Below are positions 33,156 to 42,301 of a stretch of 64,000 nucleotides of DNA, in pieces. This stretch comes from Photobacterium sp. TLY01 (lineage in GTDB: Bacteria; Pseudomonadota; Gammaproteobacteria; Enterobacterales; Vibrionaceae), in assembly GCF_021432065.1 (NCBI RefSeq), contig NZ_CP090365.1:744001-808000 (forward strand). Reading direction: 5' to 3'. A model generated the notes under the pieces. It searched no databases, was not told the DNA's origin, and saw nothing but the letters and a program-made list of their open reading frames with translations. A program made the translations under genes and the position numbers. Position 1 is the stretch's first letter, and every line of letters starts with the position of its first letter.

Positions 33156-33695
33156 TCAGCCGCCCTGACCGGGCGGGTATTGTGTAAACATTTCACTGAC
33201 CTGTTCCTGGATAAAACTGTCTCTGGCCGTCGGGGTCATATTTTCTGTCAACTGACGACGGGACACAGAACGCCAGATGACTTTATTGGTTTTGTTATCA
33301 ATGAGTTCAACGATCAGCTTGCCATAAGTGTATTCACGGAATCTGACCGGGGCTGAATAGGCAATACTGCTGTAACCGTATCCCACACCGAATCCGACTG
33401 AGGTACCGTAGGAATCAAAGTCTGTCATTTCACGGATATACGGGTTTACTGTGATATCAGCCTTTGAGTCTGTTTCTTGTACCGGCTGTAAGCCTTTGTA
33501 TCTTAATTCCCGTTTGATGGTGTCTTCCAGCCGCGCTTTATCAAGACTGACAATTGACGATTTTCCGGGTTCAGCAAACTGGAAGGTTTTGTACTGGCCA
33601 AAGTCGACGCTGGCATTGTAGTCAGTGGCTACTTTGGCGCTGCACCCGCTCAGCAGAATCACAACACTGGGGATTAGTATCAGTAAAGCTCTCAT
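33156..33695 (-). CDS. DUF4136 outer-membrane lipoprotein
   Basis: A 179-aa lipoprotein: LILIPSVVILLSGCSAKV is a lipobox (Cys18). Family core DYNASVDFGQYKTFQF, RELRYKGLQPVQE and ADITVNPYI are visible, and VGFGVGYGYSS matches the common Gly-rich tract. Function unknown; such proteins are periplasm-facing and stress-associated. Divergent from the small secreted gene at 33805. Confidence 0.88.
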   Translation of the reverse strand: MRALLILIPSVVILLSGCSAKVATDYNASVDFGQYKTFQFAEPGKSSIVSLDKARLEDTIKRELRYKGLQPVQETDSKADITVNPYIREMTDFDSYGTSVGFGVGYGYSSIAYSAPVRFREYTYGKLIVELIDNKTNKVIWRSVSRRQLTENMTPTARDSFIQEQVSEMFTQYPPGQGG

Positions 33696-33804
33696 GCCAT
33701 TTACCCTCGCTAGCGGATTGGATCCCGGTTGCTTTGAGTATAGCGTTTTGCCGGCTTCTATAATCTATACATCTGAGCGTGACATTTTTCATCCGGGAAT
33801 AAGA

Positions 33805-34320
33805 ATGAAAGTCGCAGGTGGTTGTTTTGCTGTGCTAATTATCTTCGTTGCTGCGGGTAGTCGTCTGTTAGCGGAAAATCCTGCGACAGAGGGCATTGAG
33901 ACAGACATGATCAGTCTGACGGTTCATTTTATCGACCAGAGCAGAACAAGCCAGGCCAAATCAGATCAGGCAGAGCGTTCTGATAAGACAGAGATACCCG
34001 GTCTTCTTTTTCATCCGGCTGACGGTTATCTGGCGTATGAGCGACTCTGGTGCTTGTCCGAAGATTTTTCAGTTGAAGACTACCAAAGGCGCATTGAGGC
34101 GTTTTGTCATCGCCAGAAGGGCCGGATGGCAGGGGAATGGTGCCAAGCGGTCGATGGGAACGAGCCACTCTTCAGTGCTTCGATGGCCCTGACAGGACAA
34201 AGCTGCTCATCGGCTGGTGAAATGGCAGCTGTCCATGTTTATCAGCCGCTGACCAGCCCGGATGCTGCCGGCTGGCAGCGATTTGCTGAAGTGATGGGCT
34301 ATCAGGTGATAAATAAATAG
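33805..34320 (+). CDS. periplasmic protein, hypothetical
   Basis: A 171-aa protein with an N-terminal signal-like stretch (~1-23, ending SRLLAE). GGGAATAAG precedes the ATG at 33805; a longer frame to 33625 overlaps the divergent gene and is unlikely. Four Cys residues (WCLSE, FCHR, WCQAVD, SCSS) suggest two disulfides in the periplasm. No family recognised. Confidence 0.65.
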   Translation: MKVAGGCFAVLIIFVAAGSRLLAENPATEGIETDMISLTVHFIDQSRTSQAKSDQAERSDKTEIPGLLFHPADGYLAYERLWCLSEDFSVEDYQRRIEAFCHRQKGRMAGEWCQAVDGNEPLFSASMALTGQSCSSAGEMAAVHVYQPLTSPDAAGWQRFAEVMGYQVINK

Positions 34321-34423
34321 CGCCTGTGTGGCATCGGGCAGAGTTTCATCATTTGCCAGCTGATTTTATCCATCAGTCAGGTACACTGATCTGGACTGAC
34401 CAGATAATAAACAAGGATGTCAC

Positions 34424-35233
34424 ATGTCAAACTGGCAACGGCTTTTGGTAACAGAAGAAGCGGGGATCGTTACCGTCTCGTTAAACCGGCCCGATAAACT
34501 GAATGCGCTGGATATCCAATTATTTAAAGAGCTGGATAGCGTCAGCCAGTCTTTGCGTAAGCGAAAAGATATTCGCGCCATCATTCTGACCGGTGAGGGC
34601 AGTAACTTCAGCAGCGGCCTGGATGTGAAAAGTGTGGCGACCTCACCGGGCAAGGTCTTGGGCGTGCTGAAGAAATGGATGCCGGGCAATGCCAATCTCG
34701 CCCAGCGGGTATCGCGCAACTGGCGCCGAATTCCCGTGCCAGTGATTGCAGCGATAGAAGGGCGTTGTTATGGCGGTGGCATGCAGATCGTGCTGGGTGC
34801 CGATTTTCGTTTTGCCACCCCGGAATCTGAATTGTCAATCATGGAAATCCGCTGGGGTCTGGTGCCAGATATGGCGGGCTTACTGTCATTACGCGAGTTG
34901 GTGGCAAAAGATGTGGCGATGAAGCTCACGATGACCGGCGAAATCATATCCGGCTCTCGTGCGCAGCAACTGGGCCTGGTCACGGAAATTCATGATCATC
35001 CGCGCCAGGCCGCGCAAGTGCTGGCTCAGCAGCTTTGTCAGGCGTCGCCGGATGCGATTGCTGCCATCAAATCCACCACAACCCGAAGCTGGTCACGCAG
35101 CGAACGCTATTTGCTGGCCAGAGAAACCATCAGCCAGCTGAGATTGATTCTGGGAAAGAATTTTCACATCGCCGGATACAGACAGCGCAATAAAGCGGAT
35201 AAACCCTATCGGCAACGCCAGTCATTTTGGTAA
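34424..35233 (+). CDS. enoyl-CoA hydratase/isomerase family protein
   Basis: A 269-aa crotonase-fold enzyme, single domain. NRPDKLNALD, LTGEGSNFSSGLD and GRCYGGGMQIVLGADFRFA give the oxyanion-hole strand order; SELSIMEIRWGLVPD contains the conserved acid region. These enzymes act on acyl-CoA (hydration or isomerisation); a C-terminal basic tail (~250-269) is atypical. Alone rather than in a fadBA-type operon. AAGGATG precedes the ATG. Confidence 0.9.
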   Translation: MSNWQRLLVTEEAGIVTVSLNRPDKLNALDIQLFKELDSVSQSLRKRKDIRAIILTGEGSNFSSGLDVKSVATSPGKVLGVLKKWMPGNANLAQRVSRNWRRIPVPVIAAIEGRCYGGGMQIVLGADFRFATPESELSIMEIRWGLVPDMAGLLSLRELVAKDVAMKLTMTGEIISGSRAQQLGLVTEIHDHPRQAAQVLAQQLCQASPDAIAAIKSTTTRSWSRSERYLLARETISQLRLILGKNFHIAGYRQRNKADKPYRQRQSFW

Positions 35234-35299
35234 TAAATCCATGGGTTTATCGGTTCATCAGGCTTATACTTCCTAAAGACCCTTCTGAAGGAGAGCCTG

Positions 35300-35878
35300 T
35301 TGGACCAAAGTGACAAAGACGCTATCTATTTTATTGGTGCTGTCGTGGTGGTGTGTTTTGCCGTACAGCTTGTCAATGTCGTGTTGAATGGCTATCTGTT
35401 GGATTATGGCTTACTACCCAGGCACCTGAACCATGCGATAGGCCTGTTCGCCTATCCGTTTATCCATGGCTCGTGGGCACACCTATTCAGTAATATGGTG
35501 TCATTCTCTGCCCTAGCTTATCTGGTGTCCCGTTCAGGTGTGGCCAGACTGATTTCTGTTTTTATGATCAGTTGGGCGGTCAGCGGGGTCGGTGTGTGGT
35601 TATTTGGCCGCATGCATTACCATATTGGTTTGAGCGGAATTGTCTACGGGCTCTGGGCGTACCTGCTGGTGTATGCGGTGCTCAGACGTAGTTTGAAGTC
35701 GATGGCTATCGCTTTGATTGTGATGTTTTTTTACGGCCCGATGCTGACGGGGATCATTCCCGCGCATAGTTGGATCAGTTACGAGAGCCACTTATCCGGT
35801 GCGCTGGCCGGCGTGATGGCTGGCTATGTGTTTGCACGACGGGATAAAGCCAAAGCCGTAGCGAATGTTGAACAATAA
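35300..35878 (+). CDS. rhomboid family intramembrane serine protease
   Basis: A 192-aa protein with about six membrane helices and the rhomboid catalytic dyad: the Ser in GLSGIVYGLW (~113) and the His in YESHLSGALAG (~162), plus the HGSWAHLFSNM loop. It starts with TTG at 35300, supported by GGAGAG and absence of any in-frame ATG nearby. It lies 11 bp before the DUF1840 gene, so both are probably cotranscribed. Likely an inner-membrane protease of unknown substrate. Confidence 0.85.
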   Translation: MDQSDKDAIYFIGAVVVVCFAVQLVNVVLNGYLLDYGLLPRHLNHAIGLFAYPFIHGSWAHLFSNMVSFSALAYLVSRSGVARLISVFMISWAVSGVGVWLFGRMHYHIGLSGIVYGLWAYLLVYAVLRRSLKSMAIALIVMFFYGPMLTGIIPAHSWISYESHLSGALAGVMAGYVFARRDKAKAVANVEQ

Positions 35879-35889
35879 GAGGACGACGC

Positions 35890-36222
35890 ATGTTAATTAC
35901 CTTTCACTCCCAAGCCAGTGCCAATATCACCATGTTTGGTGATGTGGCAAAACAACTGATTCATATGATGGGATATTGCGAAAATATTCCCGGTATTATT
36001 GATGTCGATGACGTGCCGCAAGCTTTGCTGAATCTGCAAACTCAGCTGGCGGAAGCGGAGAAACGAGATGTTGCTCAGCAAGCTGAAGCAGAGGCAGAAG
36101 AGGATCCCTGGGAAGAGAAAGAACCACAGATCAGCATGACGACAAGAGCCCGGCCACTGATCGAGATGCTGGAATCTGCCATCGCGGATGAAGTTGTGGT
36201 GATGTGGGAATCAGACAGCTGA
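35890..36222 (+). CDS. DUF1840 family protein
   Basis: A 110-aa cytoplasmic protein of DUF1840, function unknown. Characteristic start MLITFHSQASANITMFG, then a long acidic Ala/Glu linker (~55-75) and a C-terminal ARPLIEMLESAIAD. Ribosome site AGAGGACG precedes the ATG. The gene is 11 bp downstream of the rhomboid gene and abuts the convergent GlxA-like gene. Confidence 0.85.
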   Translation: MLITFHSQASANITMFGDVAKQLIHMMGYCENIPGIIDVDDVPQALLNLQTQLAEAEKRDVAQQAEAEAEEDPWEEKEPQISMTTRARPLIEMLESAIADEVVVMWESDS

Positions 36223-36223
36223 T

Positions 36224-36865
36224 TCACTCGACCAGATGAAGTGGTGCGAAAGGATCGTCGTCCGGATCGTTGCGCCAGAGATACTCTGCGTCAATGGCAA
36301 CCTTACGTGCCGCTTCTTCTCCCATCAAAAAGGCGATAAGACCAAGCGTCATATCCAACCCTGCGGCCGTGCCGGATGAGGTGAAGGTATTACCATCCTG
36401 AACCCATCTGGCGACAGGCTGCCATTTCACCTTGGGATTGAGTTCACTGACCCAGTGATATTGGTGTTTGCTAGTGGTTGCGGCTTTGTGATCCAGCAGT
36501 CCGGCCTGAGCCAGCAGCGCCGATCCGGTACAGACGGCACAGCGAATTCTGGCTTTTCGGCCCTGGCGACTGATCCATTGCATCAGCTGAGGGTGAGTTA
36601 AACTGGTTTTGACCCCTTTGCCGCCCGGCACCAGTAACAGATCGCAGAACAGATCGTCCTCAAAGTCGGCCTCGGTCATTAGGCTAACACCCTGCTCACT
36701 GAGCACGGCTGAGGTGTTATCCGATACCAGCGTGACTGTGATGTCTTCTTCAAGTGCGTTCAGCAGGGTCAGCGGGCCGCTGACATCCAGCAGGCAAAAT
36801 TCCGGAAACAGGGGGATCACAATACTGATGCCACGATGTTTGTCTGGGGCGAGGGCTTCTGTCAT
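36224..36865 (-). CDS. DJ-1/PfpI (GlxA-like) family protein
   Basis: A 213-aa class I glutamine-amidotransferase-like protein. The nucleophile elbow is IRCAVCTGSALLAQAG (Cys ~113), with ISIVIPLFPEFCLLDVSGP at the start and TSSGTAAGLDMTLGLI at the end. The DJ-1/isonitrile-hydratase branch, without the AraC HTH of full GlxA. It shares a 124-bp promoter region with the AraC gene, and AraC proteins often control their divergent partner. Confidence 0.88.
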   Translation of the reverse strand: MTEALAPDKHRGISIVIPLFPEFCLLDVSGPLTLLNALEEDITVTLVSDNTSAVLSEQGVSLMTEADFEDDLFCDLLLVPGGKGVKTSLTHPQLMQWISRQGRKARIRCAVCTGSALLAQAGLLDHKAATTSKHQYHWVSELNPKVKWQPVARWVQDGNTFTSSGTAAGLDMTLGLIAFLMGEEAARKVAIDAEYLWRNDPDDDPFAPLHLVE

Positions 36866-36989
36866 GCTGTCACACTTTAATTATTCCACCTAACGTAAAG
36901 CATAGTTGTTTCACTGATTATCCAAAGAAATCCTGCCACGCCGGATGTAAGATTTTTTTACGGTTAGGCATCGCAGAAGCAAAGGCACA

Positions 36990-37706
36990 ATGCAAATGAC
37001 GGTCAGACTCTCCATTCGAAGCTACTCCCTGGTCATGCGTGCACATCATCATGTCTATCACCAGTTAGTCATTCCCCTACATGGCAGCATCACCCTGACA
37101 TTACCGGACTTTTCCGGAAAGGTCGGGCCTGGGCAATGTGTGGTGATTGGCGCTGAGAGGATGCATGAATTTAAAGCGGATGAGAAATGCCGATTTCTGG
37201 TCGCTGACCTGGATCATTTGCCGGAGAGTATGCGATTGCTCGCCCAGCCGGTGTTTGCAACTTCGCCTGAACTGGTTGCCTATTGCCACTTTCTTGAGCT
37301 TCAACTGACACAGTCGACCCGGCCGGATTTGATCGCGTCAATGTCAGCGCTGTTTTATCAGTTATTGCAAAGTCAGATCGTGCCTGTGTGTCGTGATGGC
37401 CGAATCAGAGAAGCCGTACGTTTTCTGAACGAAGACATTAGCCGAACACCGTCCCTTCGCGAACTGGCGGCCTTGTCCTGTCTCAGCCTCAGTCAGTTTA
37501 AGCTGCTGTTCAAGCAGCATATGGGGATGACAGCGGGGCAGTACTTGCTCACCCAGCGCATGATAAAAGCCAAGGCCCTGCTGGCGCATTCAGATCTGCC
37601 CGTCTCTTTGATTGCCGAGCGTGTCGGTTTTACAGATGTGTCAGCATTCAGCCGTCGTTTTTCTTCTTATTGGGAGGAGACTCCCCGACAGATCCGCCGG
37701 CGATGA
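36990..37706 (+). CDS. AraC family transcription regulator
   Basis: A 238-aa regulator: an N-terminal cupin-like sensor domain (~10-110, with [14 protein letters not shown]) and a C-terminal double HTH (~140-236) containing [21 protein letters not shown] and the second-helix [17 protein letters not shown]. The effector is not readable. It faces the GlxA-like gene across a short divergent region. Confidence 0.9.
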   Translation: MQMTVRLSIRSYSLVMRAHHHVYHQLVIPLHGSITLTLPDFSGKVGPGQCVVIGAERMHEFKADEKCRFLVADLDHLPESMRLLAQPVFATSPELVAYCHFLELQLTQSTRPDLIASMSALFYQLLQSQIVPVCRDGRIREAVRFLNEDISRTPSLRELAALSCLSLSQFKLLFKQHMGMTAGQYLLTQRMIKAKALLAHSDLPVSLIAERVGFTDVSAFSRRFSSYWEETPRQIRRR

Positions 37707-37809
37707 GCGTCCGGCTTCTGGCAATAGTAAACCGGCTTTTGAGCAAAAATGTCTGAACTTTTCTGCGGTACATTCAATTCTCTCTTTTATCGGCGAAACA
37801 GGAAAAAGA

Positions 37810-38145
37810 ATGGATATTTGCTGGCAGGATTTTGAAAAAGTGGATCTCCGGGTCGGGCAAATCATTGCCGTCGAAGCTTTTCCGGAAGCAAGGCGACCGG
37901 CCTTTAAGCTCTGGCTGGATTTTGGTGAGGAGATAGGTCAGCGCAAAAGCAGTGCACAAATTACCGACTTGTATGATGCCACAACACTGGTGGGTAAAAA
38001 GGTGATGGCAGTGGTCAACTTTCCGGCCAAGCAGATCGGTCCCTTTATGTCGGAATGTCTGGTGACCGGATTCTACCGGGAGGATGGTTCTGTCGTGCTG
38101 GCGGTACCGGATCAGGATATTCCTGTGGGTGCCCGGCTGGGTTAG
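37810..38145 (+). CDS. tRNA-binding protein, CsaA-like
   Basis: A 111-aa OB-fold protein of the CsaA/YgjH group, with the fold of the EMAP II domain found in methionyl-tRNA synthetase and EMAP proteins. Features: [28 protein letters not shown], then [10 protein letters not shown] and the tail PVGARLG. CsaA has chaperone/tRNA-binding activity. The ATG at 37810 has GGAAAAAG upstream; the longer frame overlaps araC. Confidence 0.87.
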   Translation: MDICWQDFEKVDLRVGQIIAVEAFPEARRPAFKLWLDFGEEIGQRKSSAQITDLYDATTLVGKKVMAVVNFPAKQIGPFMSECLVTGFYREDGSVVLAVPDQDIPVGARLG

Positions 38146-38182
38146 GCAGGCCATACCACGACTGTATGTCCTGCCACATGGC

Positions 38183-38953
38183 TCAGGTTGACTGTGGGTG
38201 GATTTTCCCCAGATAGAGGTAAGTGTCGTAGTCGAAGGTCAGCTGTCCGTCGACCTGATGTGTCTTGAACAATTCGGTCAGCGCCTCTGTGAGCGCATGG
38301 TAAGCAGCCGTGCCTTGTGGCGGACAATAAGAGGCTGAGCGTACCCGGCCGATGAGGCCGTCTAAGTCGAAATATTGCCGGTAGGTAAAGTGCAGCTTTT
38401 GCATTTGGCCATCGGCAAAGAAATGGCTGAGATCGCCGTCGGTCAGATTCATGTGATTGACTCGGGTATAGTCCGTGCCGTATTGGGTCAGCAGATCATC
38501 ATACGGTTGCTGAATCGGACTGGAGCGTTTGCGCTGATTCCAGATTAATGCGAGATGGGCGTCGGGTCTGGCTATGCGCTGAAACTCGGCACGGGTTTGC
38601 GGATTGCAAAACCAATGGAAAGACTGGGCGGCGGTGATCAAATCAACCGACGCATCAGCTAAACCTGTGCGTTCCGCAGGTGCCGCAAAGCTGGTATAGC
38701 CAGAGTAACCGATGAGTTGGTGATCAGCGGCTTGCCGCATGGCGTCATTGGGTTCAATGGCATTCACCTGTAACCCTTTCTCGAGCAGCAATTTTGTCAG
38801 AATGCCGGTCCCTGCTCCGATGTCGGCAATTTGTGACTGGCGATTGAGCTGGGTTTGAGACACTAACGTGTCGATCAGAGCCTGCGGGTAGCCGGGGCGA
38901 TATTTCAGATAGTCATCGACCCGGTCTGAAAAGCGTTCTGTATTTCCTGTCAT
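38183..38953 (-). CDS. class I SAM-dependent methyltransferase
   Basis: A 256-aa methyltransferase, related to the trans-aconitate/ubiquinone-type group: motif I IADIGAGTGILTKLLLEKG (~42-60), motif II NAIEPNDAM and a later ITAAQSFHWF that is characteristic of YcgJ/Tam-like enzymes. The acceptor substrate is unknown. Forms a leftward run with the HAD and CPBP genes upstream. Confidence 0.85.
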   Translation of the reverse strand: MTGNTERFSDRVDDYLKYRPGYPQALIDTLVSQTQLNRQSQIADIGAGTGILTKLLLEKGLQVNAIEPNDAMRQAADHQLIGYSGYTSFAAPAERTGLADASVDLITAAQSFHWFCNPQTRAEFQRIARPDAHLALIWNQRKRSSPIQQPYDDLLTQYGTDYTRVNHMNLTDGDLSHFFADGQMQKLHFTYRQYFDLDGLIGRVRSASYCPPQGTAAYHALTEALTELFKTHQVDGQLTFDYDTYLYLGKIHPQST

Positions 38954-38992
38954 AGCAGATGTTTCCTTACACTGAATTGAACGATGAACCCG

Positions 38993-39628
38993 TTATTGAA
39001 TCAGGTGCAGCCAGTGTGCCGGCGTTTCGAACAGATACGTGGGATGCTCAGTTTCCAGCTCCTCTCTTGAGCCATAGCCCCAAAGTACACCGGCAGACAG
39101 CAGGCCATTTTGGTGGGCTGCTGTCAGATCAACCGCTCGGTCGCCAATCATGAGTGAATGCGGGCTGATCATGAGCCGCTGCCGCAAGTCCTGCAGCTGT
39201 TGCCATTTTTCAATCCCGACATCGCCACCATTGATAAATTCGAACAGGCCGTCCAGACCAAACAGCGTCAGAATTTGTTCGGCGAAGTGAGCCGGTTTTG
39301 ATGTGCAGATGCCCATCCGTATTTTCTGGTTGTGCAGGGCAAGCAGAGTGTCTTTCACGCCGTCATAAAGCCTGTTTTCAGCATATCCGATGTCGGCGTA
39401 TCGCTCACGGTAGCGGGCCACCAGATCGGCGATGAACTGTGGGTCATCATTGCCGGTAAGCGCAATAAAGGTTTTGTCCAGTGGCGGACCAATGTATCGG
39501 GTGATCTCTTCCTCGGGTAATTCAGGTAGTCCGAAATGGGCGAGGGCGTGATTGAATGATCGAACAATCCCTTCTTTGGGATCACTGAGGGTGCCGTCCA
39601 GGTCAAAAATCAAAATGTCATGTTTCAT
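38993..39628 (-). CDS. HAD family hydrolase, phosphoglycolate-phosphatase-like
   Basis: A 211-aa haloacid dehalogenase of subfamily IA. Motif I ILIFDLDGTLSDPKEG, motif II CTSKP, motif III with Lys near GIEKW and motif IV MIGDRAVDLTAA are complete. Cap domain ~15-80. Members act on phosphoglycolate, pyrophosphate or nucleotides; the substrate is not determined. In a leftward cluster with CPBP upstream and methyltransferase downstream. Confidence 0.88.
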   Translation of the reverse strand: MKHDILIFDLDGTLSDPKEGIVRSFNHALAHFGLPELPEEEITRYIGPPLDKTFIALTGNDDPQFIADLVARYRERYADIGYAENRLYDGVKDTLLALHNQKIRMGICTSKPAHFAEQILTLFGLDGLFEFINGGDVGIEKWQQLQDLRQRLMISPHSLMIGDRAVDLTAAHQNGLLSAGVLWGYGSREELETEHPTYLFETPAHWLHLIQ

Positions 39629-39656
39629 GCGAGTCCCTTCCTTTGCAAAAGCTGTT

Positions 39657-40403
39657 TTACGGTGTGGGCATTCCCAAAAAGACAGTCAGACTGAACAGTA
39701 TCCAGTCATTGATGATATGGGCACCGGTCGATACCCAGATACTTTTGGTCTTGAGGTAAGCTAGGGAAAGCACAAGCCGGGCCGTTCCGATCACCAGCAG
39801 GCATTGTAAGAGGTTCCAGCCATAGGTGGGTAAATGCGCCAGACCAAACATCACAGCGGTAATCACCCATGCCAGAATCATCGAGCGTGTTCTTGATAAA
39901 TGGTAGTGGGAATAGAAAATATACATCAGCGCCAGAAAAGGCAGGATAGTGAACACTTCTTCGCCAAATAGCTGCGGCAAGGTTTTTAGATAAAACAGCA
40001 CTCTTTCAGCGTTCGTCATCTCAGACAATTGTGCCATGGCCTGATTCGGATTGGCGCCAAAAAGTTTGATGACCAGTACGCCGATCAAGACGCTGACTAC
40101 CACATTCAACAGACCAATACCGAGCATCCATTTGAGGTGATTGAGTGTTATCGGGCGAAAGATTTCACGCCATCGGTTGGGCGCTATCCGGGCAAGGTAC
40201 AACAGGGGAATGGCAAAAAACAGGATGGCAGGAATGAATTGTCCTGCTGGTGTAGCAAACAGCGGGAGCGGCGTAATCAAAACCGCAAATCCGGCAAAGA
40301 ACAATATGATAAGGAGCAGCCATTGGCGAGGGCTGAAGGCAACGGGTTTGTCGTTATAAAAAGGAAAATCGTCAACGTGTGAGTCATTTTTATCTGGATT
40401 CAT
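39657..40403 (-). CDS. CPBP family intramembrane metalloprotease
   Basis: A 248-aa protein with ~8 membrane segments. The Abi/CPBP motifs are recognisable: FGEEVFTILPF (EE pair, Rce1-like), FGLAHLPTYGWN (His) and STGAHIINDWIL (His/Asn). Bacterial members resemble CAAX proteases or bacteriocin-immunity proteins. The start at 40403 (ATG) is preferred over a GTG at 40415; support for either is weak. Confidence 0.82.
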   Translation of the reverse strand: MNPDKNDSHVDDFPFYNDKPVAFSPRQWLLLIILFFAGFAVLITPLPLFATPAGQFIPAILFFAIPLLYLARIAPNRWREIFRPITLNHLKWMLGIGLLNVVVSVLIGVLVIKLFGANPNQAMAQLSEMTNAERVLFYLKTLPQLFGEEVFTILPFLALMYIFYSHYHLSRTRSMILAWVITAVMFGLAHLPTYGWNLLQCLLVIGTARLVLSLAYLKTKSIWVSTGAHIINDWILFSLTVFLGMPTP

Positions 40404-40514
40404 TGTTGTATTCACCCAATTTTTGCATCTGATTGTATATGATCAATGCGTGCTGGTCAGCATTCATGAACTTGCGTAACATGGACAACAGAACAGATGG
40501 ATAAGGAATTTATC

Positions 40515-41183
40515 ATGCCCCAATTAGACTGTGTTGAAGTCAACCCTAAGGTCAAACCCACAGCTTCCGTCATCTGGCTGCACGGGCTGGGATCCAATGG
40601 CCATGATTTCGAAGCCATTCTCCCTGAATTAAAGTTACCTGCTAACTTTCCCGTCCGCTTCATTTTTCCTCATTCGCCATCGATGCCAGTGACCATCAAT
40701 GGGGGGATGGTCATGCCAGCCTGGTACGATATTCTTGAAATGGGGATTGGCAGAAAACTGGATAAAGAGCAGTTGCTGGAATCGGCTGAGAAAGTTGCCG
40801 ATCTGATTGACCGGGAACGGGGTCGGGGCATTGCGAGTGATCGGATCATTCTGGCCGGCTTCTCTCAGGGCGGCGCGGTAGCTTATCAGGCCGCGTTAAC
40901 TTATCCCCACCGATTGGCCGGTTTACTGGCGCTGTCTACTTATTTTCCGACCTCGAAAAGCATTGATGTCGCGTCTGCGAATCGCGAACTGCCGATTGAA
41001 GTGATGCATGGCAGTTATGACCCTGTGGTGCTGCCAGCCATGGGGAAAGCCGCTGTCGAGGATTTACAGGAACTGGGCTTTCACCCTCAGTGGCGGGTTT
41101 ATCCCATGGAACACCAGGTGTGCATGCAGCAAGTGAAAGATATTGCCGACTGGCTGAAGCACACCTTACATAGTGATCGCTAA
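40515..41183 (+). CDS. alpha/beta hydrolase (phospholipase/carboxylesterase family)
   Basis: A 222-aa carboxylesterase of the YpfH/APT1-like family: IWLHGLGSNGHDF, nucleophile Ser in ILAGFSQGGAVAYQAA, GSYDPVVLPA (Asp) and PMEHQVCMQQV (His). Acyl-protein thioesterase or short-chain esterase activity is expected. The ATG at 40515 has AAGGA 5 nt upstream; the frame opens at 40497. Confidence 0.88.
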   Translation: MPQLDCVEVNPKVKPTASVIWLHGLGSNGHDFEAILPELKLPANFPVRFIFPHSPSMPVTINGGMVMPAWYDILEMGIGRKLDKEQLLESAEKVADLIDRERGRGIASDRIILAGFSQGGAVAYQAALTYPHRLAGLLALSTYFPTSKSIDVASANRELPIEVMHGSYDPVVLPAMGKAAVEDLQELGFHPQWRVYPMEHQVCMQQVKDIADWLKHTLHSDR

Positions 41184-41228
41184 CCCTGCGCACTTGTCCG
41201 GCTTGTGATTGCTCTGACGGAGCCGGGA

Positions 41229-41609
41229 TTATTTCCCGGCAATTTTACGGGCAAGCAGCCCTTGTAGTTGGTAGATATTGGTTTTGCTGCCAAATTCCAT
41301 CCCGATAGGATCGTGCTGACCTGAAATCCAGATTTTTAACTCTGCGTCTAAGTCAAAATTACCCGTCGATTCCACCAAAAACATGGTCATCGATTTATAA
41401 GGGATTGAACGATATTCCACTTTTCGTCCCGTCATTCCTTGCTTGTCTATCAGTAATAAACGGCAATCAGTCAGAATCAGCATATCTCGTATCAGTTTGT
41501 AGGCCAGCTCAATCTTTTCATCAGGCCCAAGAATGATCTGAAGCTCTTCCGTTGCTTCTGAAATTGTCATTTCCCCGGCATTACCCAGTAATTTATCCAA
41601 TAGGCCCAT
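41229..41609 (-). CDS. bacterial PH-domain protein
   Basis: A 126-aa bacterial pleckstrin-homology protein (bPH type 1). The start MGLLDKLLGNAGE is typical of a short lead, followed by LILTDCRLLLIDKQGMTGRKVEYRSIPY and a closing WISGQHDPIGMEFG. Such proteins lack known enzymatic activity. Convergent with the upstream esterase. Confidence 0.85.
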   Translation of the reverse strand: MGLLDKLLGNAGEMTISEATEELQIILGPDEKIELAYKLIRDMLILTDCRLLLIDKQGMTGRKVEYRSIPYKSMTMFLVESTGNFDLDAELKIWISGQHDPIGMEFGSKTNIYQLQGLLARKIAGK

Positions 41610-41774
41610 GGTGTTTTCCTTTTTATCAATAACTTAGTTAATATTCTGCTTTGTGTGACGCTGATTAAACCATACGCATCAAAGCAGAAATATACCAGCT
41701 CGGCACATTGACAGAACAGAGGTGACTTGTATATTTATACAGTGTTTTGCTTGGTTATGGATTGGAGAGTGGGA

Positions 41775-42227
41775 ATGCAAAAGGAAAATTTGTCTGGCCA
41801 CTGGCTGGCTTATGTCGAAGTGAAGGGACCATACGGTGAAAATTATGATCCGGCATTAGGGACTTTGTTTGGCTGGGCGGCACAGCAAGGGCTACAGGGC
41901 GGGCAGTGTATTTTCGTCTACCTTGATGATGTGGAAAGCACGCCACCGCAAGAATGCCGTACCCGTGTCGGTCTCACCGTGCCGGAAAGTACTCAGGTGG
42001 AAGGGGCTGTCGCACTGACCCATTTACCGGGGGGTGAGTACGCCACGTTACGGAAACAGGTCACGGATAAGGCGCAATATGGGATGTACTGGCAACAATT
42101 GCATCAAGAGATAGCCGCAGATAATCAGATGCAGTTTGACTGTGAACGGCCGTGTTTCGAGCTCTATCACAGTGTGGATCAAGACAACGACATTTGTGAT
42201 ACCAGCTTCTGCATTCCGGTGAAGTAG
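41775..42227 (+). CDS. GyrI-like (SbmC) effector-binding domain protein
   Basis: A 150-aa stand-alone GyrI-like domain: start HWLAYVEVKGPYGENYDPALG, middle VGLTVPE and a closing CERPCFELYH. This fold serves as the ligand-binding half of AraC/MerR regulators; a free copy may bind a toxic small molecule or protect gyrase. GGAGAGTGGGA lies before the ATG at 41775; upstream in-frame ATGs are at 41757 and 41727. Confidence 0.78.
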   Translation: MQKENLSGHWLAYVEVKGPYGENYDPALGTLFGWAAQQGLQGGQCIFVYLDDVESTPPQECRTRVGLTVPESTQVEGAVALTHLPGGEYATLRKQVTDKAQYGMYWQQLHQEIAADNQMQFDCERPCFELYHSVDQDNDICDTSFCIPVK

Positions 42228-42255
42228 TCATTTACCCTGATATTGCAGCCACCAA

Positions 42256-42274
42256 CCCCGGTGAAATGCCGGGG
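42256..42274. other. intergenic hairpin between convergent genes
   Basis: CCCCGG and CCGGGG with a 7-nt loop (TGAAATG). It lacks a good T run in either direction, so its terminator role is unsure. Confidence 0.35.
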
Positions 42275-42301
42275 CTGATCGCCGGATATTGATTGCCAGA
42301 G